40,317 nt of DNA. It comes from Betaproteobacteria bacterium HGW-Betaproteobacteria-12 (GTDB taxonomy: Bacteria > Pseudomonadota > Gammaproteobacteria > Burkholderiales > Rhodocyclaceae). The translations under genes were made by a program, and so were the position numbers. Where the stretch lies: the NCBI GenBank assembly GCA_002842345.1, contig PHCU01000019.1, forward strand, positions 1 to 40,317, written 5' to 3'. Of this stretch, positions 7,583 through 17,092 are shown piece by piece (position 1 is the stretch's first letter; each line of letters starts with the position of its first letter). The notes under the pieces were generated by a model. That model saw only the letters and a list, made by a program, of their open reading frames with translations. It did not search any database and was not told the DNA's origin.

Positions 7583-10500
7583 CTACTCGCCTATGCGGGC
7601 AAGTATCGCCTGCGCCTGTTCGACGAGGTCGGGCGAACCTTCGCCGAGCACTTCCTGCAACAGCTCGCGGGCCCCTTCGAGATCACCCATTTCCTCGTAG
7701 GCCTTGGCCAGGTCGAGCTTGGTATTGACCTCTTCCCATTGCCCATCGCGTTCGACCGACTGAACCGCCGGCATCTCAGCCACTGGCGATTGGCCGGTTT
7801 CGGCCGAACTGGCAGCCGGCGCCGCGCCGAGATCGAGGTTAATCGAGCCGATATCAAAGTCCGGCGGCATCATCGGCTGCCCCAGGAAGACCGAATCAGT
7901 CAAATTGACATCGAATTCCACTGAATCGGTATCCGCCGCCGGATTCAGCAGCGTCTGCACCAACCTCTGCTCCTCCGGAGTCGGCTCTTCGCTGAAGGAC
8001 AGCGGCTCTACCGAGGCATCCGTTTCGAAGTCGGCCGGCGGCAGGTTGACCATCGTCTCGGTACCGGCGCTATCAGGCTGCGGGTTAACCATGGTCGCGC
8101 TCGCCGCCGTATCGACATCGAGATCGAATTCAACCATCGGCTCGGGAAGGGCGGATTCTTCTTTCGCCTTTTCCGGCTCCTGCTGTTCGCCACCGACAAA
8201 GGTGCTGGCAGCGGCCTCCATGTGCAGTTCGATATCATCTTCGGACGGTAGCGGCATGACCAGCGTGCCTTCCGGCGAGAAATCGTGGCCAGCGCCATCG
8301 TCCGTCGGCATGGCGACGCCGGCGACATCGGGCTCCAGCCCGATATCGACGAAATCATCATCGGAAATGCGCAGCTCTCCTACAGTAGTCGCGGCGGCGG
8401 CAGCAGGAACATCTCCGGAAATATCGAAGTCGAGTGCATCGCCGGCATCCGCGATGGCCAGAGCCTGATCCGAAGCTGCCGGGATTTCGCTTTCGGCAGG
8501 CTTAGACTCTTCTGGAGCTACGGTTTCGGGAACGCCGAGATCGAAATCCAGGCTGTCGAGTTCGACCGACGAATCGAATACCTGCTCGGGTTCCGCGGCG
8601 AGCGGTACCTCGAGAATTTCCGGCTCACCGAGTACCAGCGTATCGCGCTCGAATTCGTCGGGAGCGGCAAACGCCCCAGGCGCCACAGTTTCGTCAGAGG
8701 AAGTGGACAGATCGCTCGTGCTGGCATCTTGCTGGCCGCCCGCCTCCGCCATCTGCGCCAGCGCACCGGGCGCCATAGCCAACGTGGCTCTGCCAATATC
8801 TTGCGCTGAAACCACCATCGTCGCATCGGCGTTGAACGCCGTCGCCTTTACGCCGACGCCCGAGTACAGCGGATTGTTTGGATCCAAACCGACGCCGAGA
8901 GCGGCGACCTTTTCCCACTCGGAACCGACACCACCGGTCTGTGCATACAGTTCGCTCGCCAAGGTCTCGAATTGCTTGAGGCTACGACGATTGGCGTAGA
9001 TTTCAAGCAGCTTGGCATGGATGGCGGTACGTTGCGGATCCTTCTGCAGCGCCTCAAGGAGAATTTCCTCCGCCTGCGTGTCGCGCCCGTAAGCCATATA
9101 GACATCGGCCTCGGCAACCGGATCGACTTCATCGGTATCGATGGTGCCTGGGCCAGTCTGACTGAAGTCGCCAGTCTGTGGCGGCGTATTGGCCGTATCG
9201 ACACTCTGGCCACCGGTCATGCGGAAAACGGAGTTCGGGCCAAGACTGGACGGCCCTGGCGCGGCGGTGGTCTCCAACCCGGCATCGTCATTCCGCCGAC
9301 GCCGATAGATGAAGTATCCGGCCAGCAACGCCAGAACCCCTGCCCCCCCTGCCAACGGCAAAGGATCGCCAAAAATGGCATCAAGCACCCCGGGCTCAGA
9401 CTCGATCTCCGGCGGCGGAACTGCGGGCGCCTTCGGCGGCTCTTCCTTCGCCGCCTGCGCCGGCTTGGTAGCTTCCGGAGCTTTCGCCGGCTCAGCAAGC
9501 GGTGCCGCTTCCACCGGCTTGGCGGCTGGCATCTCAACCGGTTTCGCCGGCTCGGCTGGCTTTGGCGGCTCCGCCGGTTTTGGCGACTCGACTACCTTGG
9601 GTGGCTCGACAGGCTTGGCGGCGTCCTTGCGGGCGGCTTGCTGCTGAAGCTCGGCAAGTTGCAGATTCTTCAGCTCAACCAGCTTTTGCAACTCGGTAAC
9701 GTTCTTCTCCAGCAGACCCAATCGATCCTGAGCCTCCTTGAGCGCCTTGTCACGGGCAACACGATCGGCCTCGGCCTCAGCCCCCCCCTTGCCAGAGGCA
9801 GCCCCCGGTGCGGCCACGTCCGTACGAGCGACCTTAACCTGATCCCTCGACTGCTCCGCCGGGGCGAGCTTTTCCTGTACCCGAGCCGTAATCTGGCCAG
9901 AACTGACCTGGCTACCGGCGACGTCCTGCGCCGGCGCTGCGGCAGTGGCTGCGGCCAGCTTTTGCCGATAGGCATTCCAGTCAGCCGCCTGAGCGATAAA
10001 TTCCCGCTTTGCCTCGCCCTCGGGAATAGCCGCAACGGCTTCCTTTTCCGGCAGCCCGAGAATTGCCCCGGCTTTCAGACGATTCATGTTGTTACCGACG
10101 AAGGCATCCGGATTGCTGCGGAAAATGCCGACCAGCATTTGTTCGAGGGATACACCCTCGTGCTGAGTTTCATTGGCTATCTTGCGCAGATTGTCGCCGG
10201 CCTTGACAAGCCTCGTCCCGGCGGCCTCCTGGCGCGGCTGCGCTTCCGGCTTGACAGCTGGCGCAGGCGTGCTGCGTACCGCTGGCACTCGGGGTGTTGC
10301 GCCAGGGGCGGGCAGCATGCCGCCGCCCTGCACTGCGTCCACGACTCGCGCGTCAACAACGGCCCGTGCAGCCTGTTTGACGGCGACTTCGGGTGGATCG
10401 AGGAGGAAAGTGTATTCCCGCACCAAACGACCTGCCGGCCAGTTCAACTCAACCAAAAAGTCGAGAAATGGCTCGTTCACCGGCTTGCCCGAAGTGATCT

Positions 10501-10804
10501 TGACGACCGCCTGACCGTTGGCACGCCGTTCGACGGCAAAACGCAGATCGAGCAGAGCACTGGTGAAATCGACGCCGGCCTGTCGAAAAACATCCTGCGG
10601 CGCCAGGCGGGCAGTCATGCCGGATAGTTCGTCACGATTGGCGGAAACTTCGAGTTCGGCCCGCAAGGGCTGACCCAGCCCTGACAGGACGGTAATTTTC
10701 CCTAAGCCCGCCGCATGCGCAATCCACGGAGCCATTGACAGACAAGACGCAACTGCCAGAGCAGCTGCGCGTTTCTTGAATTTGGAGCAATTCGTTTCGT
10801 TCAC
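7583..10804 (-). CDS. fimV: FimV-family polar/peptidoglycan-binding motility protein
   Basis: A 1073-residue protein. A signal peptide ends near AHA at residues 29-31, followed by the FimV N-terminal domain (GLGKITVLSGLGQPLRAELE). A LysM peptidoglycan-binding domain lies at about 195-250. A coiled-coil stretch (near 345-395) and a long Pro/Lys/Glu linker follow. One transmembrane helix lies near 485-500, ending in YRRRR. Then comes a very acidic cytoplasmic region, and a TPR-like C-terminus (AKAYEEMGDLEGARELL). FimV proteins organise type IV pilus and twitching machinery at the pole and feed into cyclic AMP signalling in Pseudomonas. The start is GTG, with AGGG about eight bases upstream; the next Met would cut into the signal peptide. 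Confidence 0.93.
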   Translation of the reverse strand: MNETNCSKFKKRAAALAVASCLSMAPWIAHAAGLGKITVLSGLGQPLRAELEVSANRDELSGMTARLAPQDVFRQAGVDFTSALLDLRFAVERRANGQAVVKITSGKPVNEPFLDFLVELNWPAGRLVREYTFLLDPPEVAVKQAARAVVDARVVDAVQGGGMLPAPGATPRVPAVRSTPAPAVKPEAQPRQEAAGTRLVKAGDNLRKIANETQHEGVSLEQMLVGIFRSNPDAFVGNNMNRLKAGAILGLPEKEAVAAIPEGEAKREFIAQAADWNAYRQKLAAATAAAPAQDVAGSQVSSGQITARVQEKLAPAEQSRDQVKVARTDVAAPGAASGKGGAEAEADRVARDKALKEAQDRLGLLEKNVTELQKLVELKNLQLAELQQQAARKDAAKPVEPPKVVESPKPAEPPKPAEPAKPVEMPAAKPVEAAPLAEPAKAPEATKPAQAAKEEPPKAPAVPPPEIESEPGVLDAIFGDPLPLAGGAGVLALLAGYFIYRRRRNDDAGLETTAAPGPSSLGPNSVFRMTGGQSVDTANTPPQTGDFSQTGPGTIDTDEVDPVAEADVYMAYGRDTQAEEILLEALQKDPQRTAIHAKLLEIYANRRSLKQFETLASELYAQTGGVGSEWEKVAALGVGLDPNNPLYSGVGVKATAFNADATMVVSAQDIGRATLAMAPGALAQMAEAGGQQDASTSDLSTSSDETVAPGAFAAPDEFERDTLVLGEPEILEVPLAAEPEQVFDSSVELDSLDFDLGVPETVAPEESKPAESEIPAASDQALAIADAGDALDFDISGDVPAAAAATTVGELRISDDDFVDIGLEPDVAGVAMPTDDGAGHDFSPEGTLVMPLPSEDDIELHMEAAASTFVGGEQQEPEKAKEESALPEPMVEFDLDVDTAASATMVNPQPDSAGTETMVNLPPADFETDASVEPLSFSEEPTPEEQRLVQTLLNPAADTDSVEFDVNLTDSVFLGQPMMPPDFDIGSINLDLGAAPAASSAETGQSPVAEMPAVQSVERDGQWEEVNTKLDLAKAYEEMGDLEGARELLQEVLGEGSPDLVEQAQAILARIGE

Positions 10805-10837
10805 AGCGAAACCCTGAGCGTCGATTTTGGGACTTTC

Positions 10838-10866
10838 AAATTAACATCATGCACTTAGCAATGCAA
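10838..10866 (-). promoter_or_regulatory. Candidate sigma-70 promoter for fimV
   Basis: On the minus strand TTGCAT (10866-10861) and TAATTT (10843-10838) are separated by exactly 17 bases and would start transcription about 30 bases before the fimV GTG. Both boxes are moderate matches. The asd terminator lies just upstream, so a separate fimV promoter is expected here. Confidence 0.45.
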
Positions 10867-10913
10867 GCTAAACCTGCTTCTCATACCTGGCTTTTTGCAT
10901 ATTCCCAACAAAT

Positions 10914-10941
10914 AAAAACCGGGGTCGAAACCCCGGTTTTT
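10914..10941. terminator. Strong intrinsic terminator after asd
   Basis: A perfect 12-base-pair hairpin (10914-10925 with 10930-10941) has a GC core of CCGGGG, a CGAA loop, and a run of A on one side and T on the other. It lies 19 bases past the asd stop and can work in both directions, insulating the leu-asd genes from fimV. Confidence 0.85.
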
Positions 10942-10960
10942 GCTTGCTCCGCGCGGACGC

Positions 10961-12094
10961 TCAAGCGTCGAGCAGGATGCGCAGCATGCGGCGCAGCGGC
11001 TCGGCGGCGCCCCACAGCAGCTGGTCACCACAGGTGAAGGCGGCGAGGTACTCCGGCCCCATCGCCATCTTGTGCAGACGGCCGACCGGCACGGTCAGCG
11101 TGCCGGTGACGGCGGCCGGGGTCAGCTCACGCTCGGAGATTTCGCGATCATTGGGCACGACCTTCGCCCATTGGTTGGCTTTGGCCAGCATGTCGCTGAT
11201 TTCGTCGAGCGGCACATCCTTCTTCAGCTTGATGGTCAGCGCCTGGCTGTGGCAGCGCATGGCGCCGATACGCACGCACAGGCCGTCGATGGGAATCGAA
11301 CCGGGGCTACGGAAGGCCGGACGACCGAGTATCTTGTTGCACTCGGCGCCGCCCTTCCACTCTTCCTTGGACTGACCGCCGTCAACCGGTACGTCGATCC
11401 ACGGAATCAGCGAACCAGCCAGCGGCGTGTTGCGGAAGTTCTTCTTCGGGAAGGCATCCGAACGGATGGTTTCGGCGACCTTACGGTCGATGTCGAGGAT
11501 GGCCGATGCCGGATCAGCCAACAGGTCGGCGACCGACGAATGGATAGCGCCCATCTGCGCGATCAGCTCGCGCATGTTCTGCGCACCGGCGCCGGAGGCA
11601 GCCTGATAGGTCATCGACGTCGCCCATTCGATCAGGTCGTTCTGGAACAGACCGCCGAGGCCCATCAGCATCAGCGAAACCGTGCAGTTGCCGCCGATCC
11701 AGTTCTTGCCGCCCTTGGCCAGCGAATCCTTGATGACGTTCATGTTGACCGGGTCGAGGATGATCACGGCGTCGTCGGCCATGCGCAGCGCCGAGGCGGC
11801 ATCGATCCAATGGCCGTTCCAGCCGGTGGCGCGCAGCTTGGGGAAGACTTCCTTGGTGTAGTCGCCGCCCTGGCAAGTAATGATGATTTCGCAAGCCTTC
11901 AGCGCGTCGATCGACGAAGCGTCCTGCAGCGGCAGCGAGGCTTCCTTTCCGCCGAACACCGGCGCCTTACCACCAGCGGCGGAGGTGGAGAAATACACCG
12001 GATCGATATAGGCGAAATCGCCCTCTTCGACCATGCGCTGCATCAGCACGGAACCAACCATGCCACGCCAACCGACCAGACCAACCTTCTTCAT
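10961..12094 (-). CDS. asd: Aspartate-semialdehyde dehydrogenase
   Basis: A 377-residue NADP-dependent enzyme that reduces aspartyl phosphate to aspartate semialdehyde, the branch point to lysine/diaminopimelate, threonine and methionine. The NADP-binding start [13 protein letters not shown] and the active-site Cys137 in [17 protein letters not shown] match the gammaproteobacterial-type Asd. The C-terminus ends MLRILLDA. It follows leuB by 52 bases and is closed by a strong hairpin. Its product feeds DapA, whose gene is at 27217-26339. Confidence 0.96.
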   Translation of the reverse strand: MKKVGLVGWRGMVGSVLMQRMVEEGDFAYIDPVYFSTSAAGGKAPVFGGKEASLPLQDASSIDALKACEIIITCQGGDYTKEVFPKLRATGWNGHWIDAASALRMADDAVIILDPVNMNVIKDSLAKGGKNWIGGNCTVSLMLMGLGGLFQNDLIEWATSMTYQAASGAGAQNMRELIAQMGAIHSSVADLLADPASAILDIDRKVAETIRSDAFPKKNFRNTPLAGSLIPWIDVPVDGGQSKEEWKGGAECNKILGRPAFRSPGSIPIDGLCVRIGAMRCHSQALTIKLKKDVPLDEISDMLAKANQWAKVVPNDREISERELTPAAVTGTLTVPVGRLHKMAMGPEYLAAFTCGDQLLWGAAEPLRRMLRILLDA

Positions 12095-12146
12095 GACTTA
12101 CTCTCCGAATAAAACCTGTATTTAACGCACGAACCTGCGGTTCGGT

Positions 12147-13202
12147 TTACGCCAGCGCCGCCAACACCGCGTCGCCCATTTCCTTGGTCCCGACCTTGTT
12201 GGTACCACGCTCGTAGATGTCGCCGGTGCGATAGCCCTGGGCCAGCACCTTTTTGACGGCATTTTCGACGCGCAGCGCCTGCTCTTCGAGACCGAAGGTG
12301 TAACGCAGCAGCATCGCCGCCGACAAGATGGTGGCCAGCGGATTGGCCACGCCCAGGCCGGCGATGTCCGGTGCCGAACCGTGCGACGGCTCGTAGAGCC
12401 CCTTGTTCTTGTCGTCGAGCGAAGCGGACGGCAGCATGCCGATCGAACCGGTGAGCATCGACGCTTCGTCCGAGAGAATGTCGCCGAACATGTTGCCGGT
12501 GACCATCACGTCGAACTGCTTCGGCGCCTTGACCAGCTGCATCGCGGCGTTGTCGACCAGCATGTGACTCAATTCGACATCCGGGTAATCGTGAGCGATC
12601 TCGATCATCACGTCGCGCCAGAGCTGGGTGCATTCAAGCACGTTCATCTTGTCGACCGAACAGAGCTTCTTGTTGCGCTTCTGCGCCGCCTGGAAGGCGA
12701 CATGGCCGATGCGGCGGATTTCCGATTCGCTGTACACCATGGTATTGAAGCCGACGCGCTCGCCGTTCTCTTCACGAATGCCGCGCGGCTGGCCGAAGTA
12801 GATGTCGCCGGTCAGTTCGCGGACGATCAGGATATCCAGGCCGGCAACGACTTCCGGTTTCAGCGTCGAGGCGTTGGCCAGCTCGGGGTAAAGAATCGCC
12901 GGCCGCAGGTTGGCGAACAGGTTCAGATCCTTGCGGATGCCGAGCAGACCGCGCTCCGGACGCTTCTCGCGCGGCAGCGCATCCCACTGCGGACCACCGA
13001 CGGCACCGAGCAATACGGCATCGGCCTCGCGCGCCAGCTTGCGGGTGGCTTCAGGATACGGCTCACCAGTAGCGTCGACCGCCGAACCGCCGAGCAGCGC
13101 CTGTTCCATTTCGAACTTCAGGTCGAGGGCGTTCAGAACACGCACGGCCTCAGCCGTGATTTCAGGACCAATGCCGTCTCCCGGCAGAACACAGATTTTC
13201 AT
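12147..13202 (-). CDS. leuB: 3-isopropylmalate dehydrogenase
   Basis: A 351-residue NAD-dependent enzyme that oxidises and decarboxylates 3-isopropylmalate in leucine synthesis. It begins [15 protein letters not shown]. The substrate/NAD region [11 protein letters not shown], the arginine-rich segment [12 protein letters not shown] and the [14 protein letters not shown] metal/NAD segment are all intact. It lies 12 bases after leuD in the order leuC-lipoprotein-leuD-leuB-asd. Confidence 0.96.
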   Translation of the reverse strand: MKICVLPGDGIGPEITAEAVRVLNALDLKFEMEQALLGGSAVDATGEPYPEATRKLAREADAVLLGAVGGPQWDALPREKRPERGLLGIRKDLNLFANLRPAILYPELANASTLKPEVVAGLDILIVRELTGDIYFGQPRGIREENGERVGFNTMVYSESEIRRIGHVAFQAAQKRNKKLCSVDKMNVLECTQLWRDVMIEIAHDYPDVELSHMLVDNAAMQLVKAPKQFDVMVTGNMFGDILSDEASMLTGSIGMLPSASLDDKNKGLYEPSHGSAPDIAGLGVANPLATILSAAMLLRYTFGLEEQALRVENAVKKVLAQGYRTGDIYERGTNKVGTKEMGDAVLAALA

Positions 13203-13214
13203 ACTAATTCCTCG

Positions 13215-13853
13215 TCAGGCGAACAGCCAGGGCTGGCTGATCCGGCGTTTTTCCTCGAATTCCCTGATTTTTTCGGCATGCCGCAAAGTCAGGCCGATAT
13301 CGTCCCAACCATTGATCAGGCATTCCTTGCGGAAGGCGTCAATCTGGAACGGAATGGCGTAGCCGTCCGGACGGATAACCGCCTGCGCCGGCAAGTCAAC
13401 GACCAGCTTGTAGCCCGGCGTCGCTTCAACCTGCTCAAACAGCGCCTCGACTTCGGCGGCCGGCAGCACGATCGGCAGGATGCCGTTCTTGAAGCAGTTG
13501 TTGAAAAAGATGTCGGCAAAACTCTCGGCAACGATCGCCTTGAAGCCGAAGTCGAGCAGCGCCCACGGCGCGTGTTCGCGTGAACTGCCACAACCGAAAT
13601 TGGCGCGGGTGATCAAGACCTCGGCCCCCTGGTAGCGCGGCTGGTTGAGCACGAAATTCAGATTCTTCGGGCGCCCGGAATTGTCCTGTCCCGGCTGACC
13701 GACATCCATGTAGCGCCATTCGTCGAAGGCATTCGGGCCAAAGCCGGAACGCTTGATCGACTTCAGGAATTGCTTGGGGATGATCGCATCGGTATCGACG
13801 TTATTGCGGTCGAGCGGTGCCACCAACCCTTCCAGACGAACAAATTTATCCAT
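13215..13853 (-). CDS. leuD: 3-isopropylmalate dehydratase, small subunit
   Basis: A 212-residue swivel-domain subunit that pairs with LeuC to isomerise 2-isopropylmalate to 3-isopropylmalate. The family motifs [13 protein letters not shown] and [14 protein letters not shown] are present. The ATG follows the TAA stop of the small lipoprotein gene with no base between them, so it is probably translated by ribosomes leaving that gene. No frameshift or missing motif is seen. Confidence 0.96.
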   Translation of the reverse strand: MDKFVRLEGLVAPLDRNNVDTDAIIPKQFLKSIKRSGFGPNAFDEWRYMDVGQPGQDNSGRPKNLNFVLNQPRYQGAEVLITRANFGCGSSREHAPWALLDFGFKAIVAESFADIFFNNCFKNGILPIVLPAAEVEALFEQVEATPGYKLVVDLPAQAVIRPDGYAIPFQIDAFRKECLINGWDDIGLTLRHAEKIREFEEKRRISQPWLFA

Positions 13854-14105
13854 TTACTCCACCACCTTCTGCACGGCCTCGCCACCCTTCTTCAGGGTTT
13901 CACCGACCACTTCTCCACTCTTCTGCAAAGCGCCCTCGACCGCCTCGCCGCTCTTGTGCAGCGCCTTGCCGACAGCTTCTCCACCCTTCTGGATCGCTTC
14001 ACCGGTTTTCTCGGCACCAACCGCCACGTCCTTCTTGACGCCTTGCGCCGTATTGCAGGCGACCAGCGCCTGTAGCGCAACAATGACAAGCAGTTGACGG
14101 ATCAT
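13854..14105 (-). CDS. Entericidin-like small lipoprotein with eleven-residue repeats
   Basis: An 83-residue lipoprotein. Residues 1-16 are a signal peptide with lipobox LVAC, giving lipidated Cys17, followed by NTAQGVKKD as in entericidin A/B proteins. Instead of ending near 45-50 residues as entericidins do, it continues with four consecutive 11-residue units (40-50, 51-61, 62-72, 73-83) of the form K-G/S-G-E-A/V-V-x-x-x-x-x, predicting one long amphipathic helix. It sits between leuC (12-base gap) and leuD (zero gap). I recognise a lipoprotein at this spot in related bacteria; why it travels with leucine genes is unknown. Function is not assigned. Confidence 0.82.
   Translation of the reverse strand: MIRQLLVIVALQALVACNTAQGVKKDVAVGAEKTGEAIQKGGEAVGKALHKSGEAVEGALQKSGEVVGETLKKGGEAVQKVVE
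13857..13988 (-). repeat. Four tandem 33-base units coding for 11-residue repeats
   Basis: Residues 40-83 of the entericidin-like lipoprotein are four in-frame units starting KGGEAV, KSGEAV, KSGEVV and KGGEAV. The periodicity is clear in protein and partly eroded in DNA, which suggests an old duplication kept by selection on the helix. Confidence 0.75.
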
Positions 14106-14117
14106 GCCCGGCTCCGC

Positions 14118-15524
14118 TTACAGGACTTCGCGCACATCGGCGAAACGACCGGCAATCGCCGCCGCCGCCGCCATCGCCGGACTGACCAGATGGGTACGCC
14201 CGCCCGGCCCCTGACGCCCTTCGAAATTGCGGTTCGAGGTCGAGGCACAACGTTCGCCCGGCTCCAGCCGGTCGGCATTCATCGCCAGGCACATCGAGCA
14301 ACCCGGCTCGCGCCACTCGAAACCGGCGGCGACGAAGATCTTGTCCAGCCCTTCGGCTTCGGCCTGGCGCTTGACCAGGCCGGAACCCGGGACGGCCAGC
14401 GCCAGCTTGACATTGGCAGCGACGTGACGCCCCTTGAGCACCGACGCCGCCTCGCGCAGATCCTCGATGCGGGAATTGGTGCAGGAGCCGATGAACACCT
14501 TGTCGATGGCGATCTTCTGGATCGGCGTATTCGGGTTCAGGCCCATGTATTGCAACGCCCGCTCCATGCCTTCGCGCTTGACCGGATCGGTTTCCTTGGC
14601 CGGATCGGGAACGACGGCATCGACCGACACCACCATTTCCGGCGAAGTCCCCCAGGTCACCTGCGGCCGGATGTCCTCGGCCTTCAGCGTGACGAGGCGA
14701 TCGAACTGGGCACCGGCATCGGAATGCAGGGTCCGCCAGTAGGCGACGGCCTTGTCCCAGGTCTCGCCGGTCGGCGAGAAGGGGCGGCCCTTCAGGTAAT
14801 TGATCGTCGTGTCGTCAACGGCAACGAAACCCATCCGGGCGCCGCCTTCGATGGCCATGTTGCACAGCGTCATGCGGCCTTCCATCGACAGGCCGCGGAT
14901 GGCACTGCCGCCGAACTCAACGGCGTAGCCCGTACCCCCTGCCGTGCCGATGGTACCAATAATGGCCAGCGCCACATCCTTGGCGGTGACGCCCTTGCCG
15001 AGCTTGCCGTCGACGGCGATCAGCATGGTTTTCGACTTCTTTTGCAGCAAACATTGGGTAGCCAGCACATGCTCGACTTCCGAGGTACCGATGCCGTGTG
15101 CCAAGCAGCCGAAGGCGCCGTGCGTCGAGGTATGCGAATCACCGCAGACGACGGTCATGCCCGGCAGGGTCGCGCCATTCTCCGGACCGACGACATGGAG
15201 AATGCCCATGCGCGGATCCTTGAACGGAAAGTAGGCCAACGCGCCGACTTCACGGATATTGGCATCGAGCGTTTCGACCTGCTGGCGCGAGATCGGATCC
15301 TTGATACCTTCTTCCCAGTGGTCGGTCGGCGTGTTGTGATCGGGCGTCGAAACGATGGAAGAAACGCGCCATGGTTTGCGCCCGGCCAGTTTCAGGCCTT
15401 CGAAGGCCTGCGGGCTGGTCACTTCATGCACCAGATGCCGGTCGATGTAGAGCAGTGCCGTGCCGTCAGCTTCCTGATGGACGACATGGTTTGCCCAAAG
15501 CTTGTCGTAAAGTGTCTGCGCCAT
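14118..15524 (-). CDS. leuC: 3-isopropylmalate dehydratase, large subunit
   Basis: A 468-residue aconitase-family [4Fe-4S] enzyme of leucine synthesis. The start is set at [10 protein letters not shown], which aligns with E. coli LeuC (MAKTLYEKLF), instead of a TTG four codons earlier. The cluster ligands are Cys348 (in [11 protein letters not shown]), Cys409 and Cys412 (GCSMC). The motif [12 protein letters not shown] and the substrate motif [14 protein letters not shown] are intact. The MFS transporter gene upstream ends 33 bases before it, and a candidate promoter lies over that junction. Confidence 0.96.
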   Translation of the reverse strand: MAQTLYDKLWANHVVHQEADGTALLYIDRHLVHEVTSPQAFEGLKLAGRKPWRVSSIVSTPDHNTPTDHWEEGIKDPISRQQVETLDANIREVGALAYFPFKDPRMGILHVVGPENGATLPGMTVVCGDSHTSTHGAFGCLAHGIGTSEVEHVLATQCLLQKKSKTMLIAVDGKLGKGVTAKDVALAIIGTIGTAGGTGYAVEFGGSAIRGLSMEGRMTLCNMAIEGGARMGFVAVDDTTINYLKGRPFSPTGETWDKAVAYWRTLHSDAGAQFDRLVTLKAEDIRPQVTWGTSPEMVVSVDAVVPDPAKETDPVKREGMERALQYMGLNPNTPIQKIAIDKVFIGSCTNSRIEDLREAASVLKGRHVAANVKLALAVPGSGLVKRQAEAEGLDKIFVAAGFEWREPGCSMCLAMNADRLEPGERCASTSNRNFEGRQGPGGRTHLVSPAMAAAAAIAGRFADVREVL

Positions 15525-15556
15525 GGAATACTTCAAAAGGTGCTGTAGAACTGTAA

Positions 15557-15565
15557 ATTATCGCA
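15557..15565 (-). promoter_or_regulatory. Candidate extended -10 promoter for leuC
   Basis: On the minus strand TGCGATAAT fits the extended -10 pattern (TG, one base, then GATAAT), about 33 bases before the leuC ATG. There is no good -35 box. The predicted leader is only about 25 bases, too short for a classic leucine attenuator. The box overlaps the stop codon of the MFS gene. Confidence 0.4.
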
Positions 15566-16742
15566 CAGGATCAGCGCCTTTTCCCCCCACTCCCGGATCG
15601 TCGGCAGGCTCCCGCACCCAGGCCCAAATCAGCAGAAAACCGAGCGCACCGAACAGGGCGCCGAGGGTAAAAGTCCAGCCTGCCCCCCAGGCATCCCAAG
15701 TCCAGCCACTGATCAGCCCGCCGAGCAAGCCGCCAGCCCCGAAAGAGAGGCTTGAATAGAGCGCCTGGCCGCGCCCCTGGGCTTTCCCGGGAAACCAGGC
15801 GTTCACCGCCGCGATCGCCGATGCATGATAGGCGCCGAAGGTCAGCCCGTGCAACAACTGCACCAGCACCATGACCAAGACCCAAGCGACACCCCAGCCC
15901 ATCAACAGGAAGCGCAGTACGGCGGCGGCAAAACAGGCGAGCAGGATGGTGCGCAGCGAAAAGCGACGCGCCAGGTCCGACATCCAGAGGAAGACGACAA
16001 TTTCCGCCAACACCCCCAGCGACCACAGCATGCCGACCTCGGTCTTGCTGTAACCGTGCGCCGCCAGATGGATCGAGTAGAAGACGTAAAACGCCCCGTG
16101 GGCGGCCGACATCGCGAAACAGGCGGCCATCAGCGCGGCGACACGCGGCTGCCGCAGGATGTCGCCAATCGGCTGGCCGTCGCGGGCATGCGGCGCTGCC
16201 ACGGCTTCAGGAACGAGCAGTCCGCACGCCAGAATGCCGAACAGTATCCCCCAGCACACCCAGAGCACCCCGACCGGTGGCGCCAAATCGAGCAAGGCGC
16301 CAGTCCCCATGACAGCGACAATGAAACCGATTGAGCCCCACAGGCGAATGCGGCTGTAGCGCCCGCGCTGTTCGCGCAGATGATCGAAGGTCAACGTCTC
16401 GACCAGCGGCAGCGCGGCGCTCCAGAAGAATGCCAGAATCGCCATGGCGACCAGCATGCCGGGCAGACGATCGAGCCAGAAGAAGGCGGTGAACCCAGCC
16501 AGCGCGATGATGCCGGCCAGCCTGATGATCTGCATGCGCCGCCCGTAGTGATCGGCCAGCCAGCCCCAGAGATTCGGGCCGAACATGCGCATCAGCTGCA
16601 TCTGCGACATCAGCAGACCGATGTCCCAGGCGGAAAAACTCAGGGATTGGAGATAAAGCCCGAAATAGGGCGAAAACGCACCGATGAAGGCAAAATAAAA
16701 AAAGTAATAGCCCGAAAGGCGCCAGTAAGGCAGAGCGTGCAT
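15558..16742 (-). CDS. MFS transporter, MFS_1-like / HcaT-type
   Basis: A 394-residue protein with about twelve transmembrane helices. The N-terminus (PYWRLSGYYFFYFAFIGAF) and the loop-2 motif GWLADHYGRRMQ are typical of the MFS_1_like group that includes E. coli HcaT (phenylpropionate) and nucleoside:proton symporters. The substrate cannot be told from sequence. It lies between the ydcH-like gene and leuC on the same strand. The ATG falls in the 3' arm of a hairpin (16739-16762), which may limit its translation. Confidence 0.85.
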   Translation of the reverse strand: MHALPYWRLSGYYFFYFAFIGAFSPYFGLYLQSLSFSAWDIGLLMSQMQLMRMFGPNLWGWLADHYGRRMQIIRLAGIIALAGFTAFFWLDRLPGMLVAMAILAFFWSAALPLVETLTFDHLREQRGRYSRIRLWGSIGFIVAVMGTGALLDLAPPVGVLWVCWGILFGILACGLLVPEAVAAPHARDGQPIGDILRQPRVAALMAACFAMSAAHGAFYVFYSIHLAAHGYSKTEVGMLWSLGVLAEIVVFLWMSDLARRFSLRTILLACFAAAVLRFLLMGWGVAWVLVMVLVQLLHGLTFGAYHASAIAAVNAWFPGKAQGRGQALYSSLSFGAGGLLGGLISGWTWDAWGAGWTFTLGALFGALGFLLIWAWVREPADDPGVGGKGADPVR

Positions 16743-16762
16743 CCGGCAATTTTACCGGATGC
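16739..16762 (-). promoter_or_regulatory. Hairpin covering the MFS gene start codon
   Basis: GCATCCGG (16739-16746) and CCGGATGC (16755-16762) form a perfect 8-base-pair stem with an 8-base AT-rich loop. On the mRNA the ATG of the MFS gene lies within the downstream arm. A second 6-base-pair hairpin (16765-16770 with 16777-16782) lies just before it, after the ydcH-like stop. They could hold down initiation or act as a weak processing or termination signal. Confidence 0.5.
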
Positions 16763-16786
16763 ATCGGCGGGCCAAGCCGCCGTTAG

Positions 16787-17050
16787 TTAGCGGGCGGCCT
16801 GCTGGCCTGCACGGAAGGCCAGCAGCAGATGATAAAGCTCATCCTTCAACTTGACGCGCTGCTTCTTCATGTCTTCCAGCGTGAAATCAGCCACCGGCAT
16901 GTCATGCGCCTCCAGGTCCTCGACCTTGCCGGTCAGGCGGTTGTAGGTGGCTAGAAGCCGAGCGAAATGCGCATTGCCGGACTTCAGGACATCAATGGCA
17001 TCCGTCATTTCCGGAAAGTCCTGGTACAGATCGTGGTTGTCGACTTGCAT
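16787..17050 (-). CDS. YdcH/DUF465 family small protein
   Basis: An 87-residue, mostly helical protein containing FARLLATYNRLTGKVEDLE and a C-terminal segment rich in Lys, Leu and Asp (MKKQRVKLKDEL). This matches the DUF465/YdcH pattern of two antiparallel helices with an H-x-F...L...Y/H-x-L core. The biochemical role of this family is not established. A GGGAG ribosome-binding site lies six bases before the ATG. It follows aroC by 42 bases on the same strand. Confidence 0.82.
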   Translation of the reverse strand: MQVDNHDLYQDFPEMTDAIDVLKSGNAHFARLLATYNRLTGKVEDLEAHDMPVADFTLEDMKKQRVKLKDELYHLLLAFRAGQQAAR

Positions 17051-17092
17051 GCTGTTCTCCCTCAGTCTTCAGCTCCGCCCGCGACGGAAAAA

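Noticed and set aside
8972-10627. A 551-codon plus-strand open frame
   Set aside because: Antisense to fimV; Arg/Leu-rich with no recognisable domain.
15525-15557. Leucine attenuator before leuC
   Set aside because: The leader is about 25-30 bases with no Leu-codon peptide or alternative hairpins.
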